Shown here one piece after another: positions 58,046-64,000 of a stretch of 64,000 bases of DNA. The notes under the pieces are model-generated. The model saw nothing but the letters and a program-made list of their open reading frames with translations, had not been told where the DNA came from and searched no databases. Position 1 is the stretch's first letter, and the number at the start of each line of letters is the position of its first letter. Source of the DNA: Candidatus Thorarchaeota archaeon SMTZ1-45 (GTDB taxonomy: Archaea > Asgardarchaeota > Thorarchaeia > Thorarchaeales > Thorarchaeaceae). Made by a program: the position numbers and the translations under genes. The DNA is taken from NCBI GenBank assembly GCA_001563335.1, contig LRSL01000086.1, forward strand, positions 18,839 to 82,838, read 5' to 3'.

Positions 58046-59014
58046 TTGAACTGGGAATCCTTACTGCACAAGAATCTCTTGCAATGGCTGTTAGATGGAG
58101 AGCCTTGGGTTATCTATCGGACTTTGACATGGCTACTAGATAAGCCGGAGAATGATGATTCAGTATTAGAAGCAAAAAGGATGGTTCCCAAGCATCCAAT
58201 GATAGAAGGCATCTTCGCAGGCTTGAATGCGAACGGATACTGGGGGAAACCGGAGGATATACATACCTGGTGGCCCAAGAAATTCACCACATTCTGGCTG
58301 CTACCAGTCCTCGCAGATTTCGGTCTAACGATAGATGATAAGAGAATCGCGAAAGCTTGTGAATATGTGTTCACTACACAGCTTCAATCTGGTGCTTTTG
58401 GATGGTCTCCACCAACAAAACCCGGAGAGTGTCATACTGCAATACTTGTCGAAGCAATGGCAAAGCTTGGTCTTTTGCATGACTCAAGAGTACAGAGTGC
58501 CTACAGATGGCTCGTCAAGAAACAGCGCCTAGATGGCGGATTCTGGTGCAAGAACACTGGTCTGATAGGGAAACCAAGAGAGAAAGAGCCAAGCTGTGCT
58601 TTTGCAACTATGTTCGTGCTTGGAGCAATGGCTCAGAATCCTAGGTTAAAAGAGAGTATAGCTGCGAAGAGGGGGATCAGGTTCCTGTTTAAATGCTGGA
58701 GAAATCGTGGGAAAATGAAATATGCTGGCCATGACAGTGAGATTGGACATGGTTGGGAGAAGTTGAAATATCCGTTTACAGAATATCGTATTCTGAAGTT
58801 CCTTGAAGTTCTGTCGCAGTTTAAGCATTCAAAGCAAGAGCTTCTTAGATCTGGACTGGTTGACCTACTACTCAAGAAACGTGACAACGATGGACGGTTC
58901 ACACCCGAGTCAATCCATAGAGCTTGGTCTGATTGGGACTTTGGACAGAAACAGAAACCGTCGAGATGGATTACTCTTTGCGCTTTGCGGATTATGAAGA
59001 GTGCAATTGAGTAG
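58046..59014 (+). CDS. Alpha/alpha-toroid (prenyltransferase/squalene-oxidase repeat) protein
   Basis: ACEYVFTTQLQSGAFGW, AYRWLVKKQRLDGGFWC, LLLKKRDNDGRFTPES. Confidence 0.85.
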   Translation: MNWESLLHKNLLQWLLDGEPWVIYRTLTWLLDKPENDDSVLEAKRMVPKHPMIEGIFAGLNANGYWGKPEDIHTWWPKKFTTFWLLPVLADFGLTIDDKRIAKACEYVFTTQLQSGAFGWSPPTKPGECHTAILVEAMAKLGLLHDSRVQSAYRWLVKKQRLDGGFWCKNTGLIGKPREKEPSCAFATMFVLGAMAQNPRLKESIAAKRGIRFLFKCWRNRGKMKYAGHDSEIGHGWEKLKYPFTEYRILKFLEVLSQFKHSKQELLRSGLVDLLLKKRDNDGRFTPESIHRAWSDWDFGQKQKPSRWITLCALRIMKSAIE

Positions 59015-59101
59015 AAAGATCTTTAATTGAATTCAAGTGTACAGCAAGTCAACATACTGTATTCTTTCACTATGGATATCCTATGTCATGTTTATATATT
59101 G

Positions 59102-59182
59102 CAAAAGAGAAAGGGTGCTCAACAGTGTCAGAAACGGGAAAGTTTCCTGTTCACCGCCCACGTCACCCTTTACTTCTCTTTA
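59102..59182 (+). repeat. Dispersed ~80-bp structured element, copy d
   Basis: aaaagagaaagggtgctcaacagtgtcagaaacgggaaagtttcctgttcaccgcccacgtcaccctttacttctctttac. Confidence 0.85.
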
Positions 59183-59679
59183 CAATCAATCAATTCATTT
59201 TTCCCACGCTTCTTTCATTATAAGATTTCTTTTCAGAAACTCCTTCATCAAGTCTTCTGGAACTTTGCTCATTCTGCATGAGAAATTGGTACAGATTTTG
59301 CATGTACCTCCTCTGAGCATCTTGTCAAAGGAAACAGCTAACATAAAGAAAATTCATGCACGCGCATTATTAGCTCATACAGCAGAGGCACTATTTGTTT
59401 CTGTAATATTCTCATAAATATACTACAAGAAGTTCAATTATTCTGGTCCGCTCATAACAGCAATATTGATAGTAACCACGGTAATCTTGCTTGACTTTTC
59501 CTGACCGCTACAATAATCCTTCAAGACTATGCTGTGTTCAACAATCCTGTTGGAACTTGGATCCCATTCGCCCTGATCTTCATAGCTACTATGATAGTTA
59601 GAATTTATTTGAATAGGAGTGTATAGTATCTCTAGTTTGGAGTGAGTTTCTTCGATTACACAGAGATGAATTTTATAAA

Positions 59680-59745
59680 ATGAAGAAAGTGTTAAAAATG
59701 TCAGAAAAGCTAATTCCTATTTCGCCCAATTCTATAAGGTCCTAA
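59680..59745 (+). repeat. Dispersed ~80-bp element, very diverged copy k
   Basis: atgaagaaagtgttaaaaatgtcagaaaagctaattcctatttcgccc. Confidence 0.25.
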
Positions 59746-59764
59746 TATTAGTAGTCATCGTGAG

Positions 59765-61210
59765 GTGATTGGGATGAAAAGCTTTCTTATTTTTCCTGCT
59801 CCAGATGTCATAAACCTTAGATATTCTACTCCAACATTAAGTCCTCCACTTGGTCTTCTCTATATCGCCTCTTCGTTACGCGAAGCTGGAGTCGAAGTCA
59901 GACTTGTTGACCAGTTGGGAGAAAAGATACCTGATGAAAAGATACTGAGGAGAGTAGAAAGATACTCTCCAGATGTAGTTGGTTTGTCATTGATGTCATG
60001 GCAGGCAAAAAAAGCTGCAAAACTGGCGGCTATGATTAAAGAGAAACTTCCTGACACTCATATAGTATTTGGAGGCGTGCATGCATCAATCAACGCCGAA
60101 CGAATGATGAAAAAATACATCCAAATCGATTCAACTATTGAGGGAGAGGGCGAGCTATCTATGGTCGAGCTTTTCAAAGCTCTAGAACACGGGAATTCTA
60201 TTCAAACAGTATCTGGTATCTATTACCGTGAGAACGGGAAAGTGAAGAGAGGTGCCTCTAGACGTCTTATAACCGATCTCGATTCTTTGCCACCACCTGC
60301 AATGGACTTGGTTAAGAAGGAATGGTATGGTCAATTAGAAGGATTGAAGTTACCATCGATGGTGTCTATGGTGTCTTCTAGAGGTTGTCCTTTCTCATGT
60401 AATTTCTGTTGCTGTAGTCAATTCGCAGGTAGGAAGTGGCGTTCACGGAGTCCTGAGAATGTGGTGGATGAGATTGAGGACCTATTAGCAGCAGGATATG
60501 AGACCATTTTCTTTGTTGATGATTGTTTTACCCTAAATAAGAAGCGTATATTGCGGATTAGTGAGCTAATTAAAAGGCGGAAACTCGAATTCAATTGGCT
60601 TTGTGAGGGAAGAGTTGACCAAATTGATTATCAAATGACTAGATCTATGGTCACGAGTGGTTGCAAGCTCATCTACCTTGGAATAGAGAGTGCAAATCAA
60701 AGGATACTTGATTTTTACAAGAAGAAGATAACTCCTCAAATGAGTATTCAAGCAGTAAAGACCTCTCGTAAGGCAGGCTTAGATATCATTCTTGGTACAT
60801 TCATCATTGGAGCACTTGGTGAAACAAGGAGCGAAATTCAAAATACTATCGATTTCACAATGAAACTCGATATTGATTTTCCTCAACTGAATATATTGGG
60901 AGCAATGCCGGGGACTGACATTTGGAATCAGCTAGTGAATCAAAAGTATATAGATCCTGAGGTGTATTGGGAAACAGGGGTCCTCGTTCCAGATATCTAT
61001 CCCAATTCGGTGAAGACCGATATTCTAGAAAGATGGATTACTGAAGTCTATGAGAAGTTTGTTCATAGAAAAAAATACCTACTGAAACAGATACTTATGA
61101 CGCTGAAGAGCAAGTATAGGATGCAACTTTTATTGAGAAATATGAGTCATGCGGGTAATATCTTAGATTATGTGAAAGGAAAAGCTGATGTCAATGGAGA
61201 AAAACACTAG
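59765..61210 (+). CDS. B12-binding-domain radical SAM protein
   Basis: N-terminal cobalamin-like fold (SPPLGLLYIASSLREAGVEVRLVDQ), CPFSCNFCCCSQFAGRKWRSRSPENVVDEI. Confidence 0.93.
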   Translation: MIGMKSFLIFPAPDVINLRYSTPTLSPPLGLLYIASSLREAGVEVRLVDQLGEKIPDEKILRRVERYSPDVVGLSLMSWQAKKAAKLAAMIKEKLPDTHIVFGGVHASINAERMMKKYIQIDSTIEGEGELSMVELFKALEHGNSIQTVSGIYYRENGKVKRGASRRLITDLDSLPPPAMDLVKKEWYGQLEGLKLPSMVSMVSSRGCPFSCNFCCCSQFAGRKWRSRSPENVVDEIEDLLAAGYETIFFVDDCFTLNKKRILRISELIKRRKLEFNWLCEGRVDQIDYQMTRSMVTSGCKLIYLGIESANQRILDFYKKKITPQMSIQAVKTSRKAGLDIILGTFIIGALGETRSEIQNTIDFTMKLDIDFPQLNILGAMPGTDIWNQLVNQKYIDPEVYWETGVLVPDIYPNSVKTDILERWITEVYEKFVHRKKYLLKQILMTLKSKYRMQLLLRNMSHAGNILDYVKGKADVNGEKH

Positions 61211-61217
61211 AGTATTG

Positions 61218-61299
61218 CAAGGGAAAAAGGATGCCTAACAGTGCGTGGAACTGGAAAGTTCTCTGTTCATCCGACACTATCAGCCTCTGCTTCTTACTA
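61218..61299 (+). repeat. Dispersed ~80-bp structured element, copy c
   Basis: aagggaaaaaggatgcctaacagtgcgtggaactggaaagttctctgttcatccgacactatcagcctctgcttcttac. Confidence 0.85.
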
Positions 61300-61336
61300 A
61301 TTTGAGAACTGGTTGTATTTATCTTGGACCATTTAA

Positions 61337-61957
61337 TTGCAAGTAAGGGGCGTTTCAAAAGTGTCATATTATCAAGATGTGAAGGACCCAAACATTCCAG
61401 TTGAAGTTGTTAAAGCCAGATTGGAAAATATCTGTGCGATTCTTGATATCAATCCACCAGAAACAATTGTCTATGAGGAATCATGGGGGTCTTTTCAGAG
61501 GCCTCGATTGCTAGATGATGGTAGAACGATCATTCTTTTTAAAAGCCAGGACGATTCTGTCCTAAACTGGCAGATATGTAATCTCTATCATACCTTGGCA
61601 AGTAGGAAATCTCCTAGATGGATTGTTCGCCATGTATTCTCCTTCATGCTTCTTCCAGTCATCTTTGTGACAATCAATGTGTTTGCTTTGATCTATCTTG
61701 AGGTTGGATCTTTTGACATAGGTTTATCTCTCACAGTTTTTCTTCTTCAGTTTCCATTTGCTGCATTTAGTTGGTATTGGAAAAAAGGACTTGAAGACGA
61801 CATAATACTATGGAGAAGCAGTATGAAACAAGCAGGGCTATGGCCTGATAATATTGGAAACCATTACAACAAGTTGCTCAAGAGAATTCCATATGCAATG
61901 ATACTATTTTTCATATTTTTCGCATTGTTATTTGGTTGGATGATAGTAACGAGTTAG
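61337..61957 (+). CDS. Membrane protein, unknown
   Basis: 206 aa, three TM-like segments. Confidence 0.65.
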   Translation: MQVRGVSKVSYYQDVKDPNIPVEVVKARLENICAILDINPPETIVYEESWGSFQRPRLLDDGRTIILFKSQDDSVLNWQICNLYHTLASRKSPRWIVRHVFSFMLLPVIFVTINVFALIYLEVGSFDIGLSLTVFLLQFPFAAFSWYWKKGLEDDIILWRSSMKQAGLWPDNIGNHYNKLLKRIPYAMILFFIFFALLFGWMIVTS

Positions 61958-61975
61958 AAAATGAGTCTAAAATGC

Positions 61976-62055
61976 AAAAGAGAAGGGGTGCTCAACAGTG
62001 AGCAGCTCGGGAAAGGTCCCTGTTCAACCGACCCTGTCAGCCTCTACTTCTTACA
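61976..62055 (+). repeat. Dispersed ~80-bp structured element, copy b
   Basis: aaaagagaaggggtgctcaacagtgagcagctcgggaaaggtccctgttcaaccgaccctgtcagcctctacttcttac. Confidence 0.88.
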
Positions 62056-62093
62056 CATCCATGAGTTCTATTCCTACATCTATGTCCTTTTCC

Positions 62094-62597
62094 TTATTCT
62101 AGTTCAGAGAGGACTCTGGAATACAACGCAGCTGACATGTGAAAGGTGGTTTCTTCAACAAGAGAACGAACTTTGGCGTGTGATTCCTTCTTCGATAGTA
62201 TTCCTTTCTTTGTGGCAGAAAGAATGATTCCGATAGTTCCTGTCATCCTGAGTCCAAGAGTTCTAGCTACGTCTCTTGCAGCTAGATCGTCAATGACTAT
62301 TACAGAATCTGATTTTTGCTTCTTGATATGATAAGCGAGTACAAGTGCATCTACCTCCCCTTGATGGAGTCCCATTTCATTAAGCTTGCCTGCGAGTGGG
62401 CTTTCTGGCACCTCTGACACAGTCAACCAGTCCGAGAAAGCACTTTGCAGAGTCGCATATTCTGATTCTGATGTATCAAGAACCTCCACCTTGACAGTAC
62501 CAACAGTGAAAACCTGGTCGAACAGTCGTTGTAATAGGTCAAGAAGTCCTAGTTTTCCTAAATAGATGAGAGGCGATGAGTTGACGATTGCAATCAA
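62094..62597 (-). CDS. DUF3368-type PIN-like toxin
   Basis: IVNSSPLIYLGKLGLLDLL, LHQGEVDALVLAYHIK, VIDDLAARDVARTLGLRMTGTIGIIL. Confidence 0.9.
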   Translation of the reverse strand: MIAIVNSSPLIYLGKLGLLDLLQRLFDQVFTVGTVKVEVLDTSESEYATLQSAFSDWLTVSEVPESPLAGKLNEMGLHQGEVDALVLAYHIKKQKSDSVIVIDDLAARDVARTLGLRMTGTIGIILSATKKGILSKKESHAKVRSLVEETTFHMSAALYSRVLSELE

Positions 62598-62598
62598 T

Positions 62599-62913
62599 TC
62601 ATATGCCCTCTACGAAGGTCAAGTCCTCTGTAAGCGTTTGTTCATCATACATGGTCACTTTGCGTTCAGCTAGTTCTCTCATCATTGCTCTTAGTGGTAT
62701 TTCAGCAATAGATGCTGCCTTCCAGATACTGAGCCGTCTAGCTTCAACTTCCTCAGAAAGATAATCGAGAAGATCGGCTGAAAGAGACCTATCGATGAGC
62801 TGTCTCACATACGATGATTTGTCAACTATCTTTCTTTTCTCCATCAAGAAAGTAAGGCGTTTTTCCAGCTCCTTATCCATTCTCACTGAGAGTACATCGC
62901 CCATTCCTATCAT
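62599..62913 (-). CDS. UPF0175/CopG-type antitoxin
   Basis: LSVRMDKELEKRLTFL...SLWKAA-type helix SIWKAASIAEIPLRAMMRELAERKV; abuts toxin gene. Confidence 0.87.
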   Translation of the reverse strand: MIGMGDVLSVRMDKELEKRLTFLMEKRKIVDKSSYVRQLIDRSLSADLLDYLSEEVEARRLSIWKAASIAEIPLRAMMRELAERKVTMYDEQTLTEDLTFVEGI

Positions 62914-62987
62914 GTATACTATGTATGACAGAGTATATGAAGTTATCCATTTTTATCTTTTAGTTCATCAAGTGGAATAAAGTCCTC

Positions 62988-63140
62988 TTATTCAAGAATC
63001 TGTTTCTGACGTTTGATGAACTCAATCTGTTCGTGTCTTCTGATTAGACGGAGGAGTGTATCGCTGAAATTCTCACCTGGTAATCGTGCTTCCTCCAAGC
63101 AATTGTAGGCTTCCTCAGTTATCCTAATCTTTTTGGTCAA
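62988..63140 (-). CDS. VapB-like antitoxin (50 aa, TTG start), no adjacent VapC
   Basis: Not in the ORF track; MTKKIRITEEAYNCLEEARLPGENFSDTLLRLIRRHEQIEFIKRQKQILE. Confidence 0.75.
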   Translation of the reverse strand: MTKKIRITEEAYNCLEEARLPGENFSDTLLRLIRRHEQIEFIKRQKQILE

Positions 63141-63217
63141 TTTGCTTTCCCAGATTTCACTACACTCTGTCGAATATAAAGCTGAAAGAAACTAATACTA
63201 GGGGATTGAATGATGTT

Positions 63218-63298
63218 AAAGAGAAAGGGTGCCCAACAGTGAGCGGCTAGGGAAAGGTCCCGTTAGCCAACCCCGCCCGATAGCCTTGTACTTCGTGT
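63218..63298 (+). repeat. Dispersed ~80-bp structured element, copy a
   Basis: aaagagaaagggtgcccaacagtgagcggctagggaaaggtcccgttagccaaccccgcccgatagccttgtacttc. Confidence 0.85.
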
Positions 63299-63353
63299 CC
63301 GTCTTAGATATTCGATGTTATAATCTGAGAACTCAAGCGAATCATCAATACAG

Positions 63354-63962
63354 TCAGTTACGAGAGTTTACATCCTCGACACACGTTTTGATGAGTAAAT
63401 ATCGGGGTACGTTTTTCATGTAGTCGCGGTACAGGTCACCATATTGTTTCAGGCAAGCTTGTTCCTCCGCTAGAACTCTAGACCTACCAAATAAGGAGGC
63501 TAGTATCTGAAGGAATATTACAAACAGTGATCCTACAGCAATACCAATCCCACTACCTGCAATGAATAACATGAGAATCTGAGGATGGCGCGATACTCTA
63601 TAGAGTCCTCTGGAAACTGGTTGATTGAGTGGAGTGTTCTTGAAGTTGAATAGAGCGATGATGAAACCAATCAGACCAAAAAAGAAGAGAACAATTCCGG
63701 GAATGAAAAAAAGGGAATCAACTTTGAGTGGAGAAAGGACTACTAGAATCATATAGACTACGAGCATAAGTTTCTCGGTCACATAGAAAGCTCGATGTTT
63801 TCTACTCCAGCTAGACCTGTTGTACTCGTAGAGCCTTTTCACTACATGTTTGGGGAAAGTGAGAAGTAAGACACCATATGTTAGGTACAATACAAGAAAG
63901 AGGATCCATCCATTGAACCATCCAATTTCAAGTGCAGGGAAGAACTCCATGTCACCAATCAT
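63354..63962 (-). CDS. Isoprenylcysteine carboxyl methyltransferase/PEMT-like membrane protein
   Basis: LNQPVSRGLYRVSRHPQIL, EEQACLKQYGDLYRDYMKNVPRYL. Confidence 0.85.
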   Translation of the reverse strand: MIGDMEFFPALEIGWFNGWILFLVLYLTYGVLLLTFPKHVVKRLYEYNRSSWSRKHRAFYVTEKLMLVVYMILVVLSPLKVDSLFFIPGIVLFFFGLIGFIIALFNFKNTPLNQPVSRGLYRVSRHPQILMLFIAGSGIGIAVGSLFVIFLQILASLFGRSRVLAEEQACLKQYGDLYRDYMKNVPRYLLIKTCVEDVNSRN

Positions 63963-64000
63963 GCCACATCATTCATCAATACAAAGATAATGTATGGATA

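Noticed and set aside
59037-59417. ORFs 59027-59281 and 59037-59417
   Set aside because: They overlap repeat copy d and have poor protein character.
54194-63298. Dispersed repeat as a protein-coding family (MK.VLN.VR.GK.P...)
   Set aside because: Several copies read openly in one frame, but 1-nt indels between copies (AGAAACGGG versus AGAAAGGG) shift the frame, and pairing rather than codons is preserved. ORFs such as 61961-62227 and 63229-63423 are therefore treated as incidental.
1-64000. CRISPR arrays
   Set aside because: No regularly spaced direct repeats; the ~80-bp elements are dispersed singly.
1-64000. tRNA/rRNA genes
   Set aside because: No cloverleaf with TTCGA arm and paired acceptor seen; 45058 (GGGTTCGAGTAG) and 7790 (GCGGTTCGAGCAG) lack the rest of a tRNA.

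Overview
The window looks like an archaeal chromosome segment. Supporting features are TFB with a zinc ribbon, ribosomal protein L10e, archaeal TATA-type promoters and an OB-fold RPA-like protein. A Ras/Rab-like GTPase with a coiled-coil tail suggests an Asgard archaeon, possibly Thorarchaeia-like; this is inference. Most of 0-53 kb is compact housekeeping and metabolic coding: Nth (5'-truncated), SerRS, threonine synthase, superoxide reductase, transketolase, class II RNR with an intein, acetyl-CoA synthetase, a NifX/MinD-ferredoxin/DUF134 cluster, FAD/Fe-S lactate-glycolate-type oxidoreductase, P-type ATPase, KamA-like aminomutase, LarE and Mrp/NBP35. The last ~10 kb (54-63.4 kb) is gene-poor and accessory-like. 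Its intergenic gaps carry a previously unlabelled ~80-bp structured repeat, always in the same orientation, with apparent compensatory changes in its stems. Other points of interest: (i) tandem micro-ORFs ending STDAL..(Y/A)xYxYR at 8.7-8.9 kb behind a palindromic promoter; (ii) an adjacent hyper-acidic (26 aa) and hyper-basic (21 aa) microprotein pair at 21.6-21.8 kb; (iii) a shared TGAATCNNGATTCA palindrome in front of Fe-S and ferritin-like genes; (iv) a threonine synthase fused to a PadR-like winged helix with perfect palindromes at its own promoter; (v) two decayed genes, a TFB-like fragment and an SDR; (vi) a LAGLIDADG intein in the RNR. No tRNA, rRNA or CRISPR was found. All calls come from reading sequence and motifs; no database search was run.
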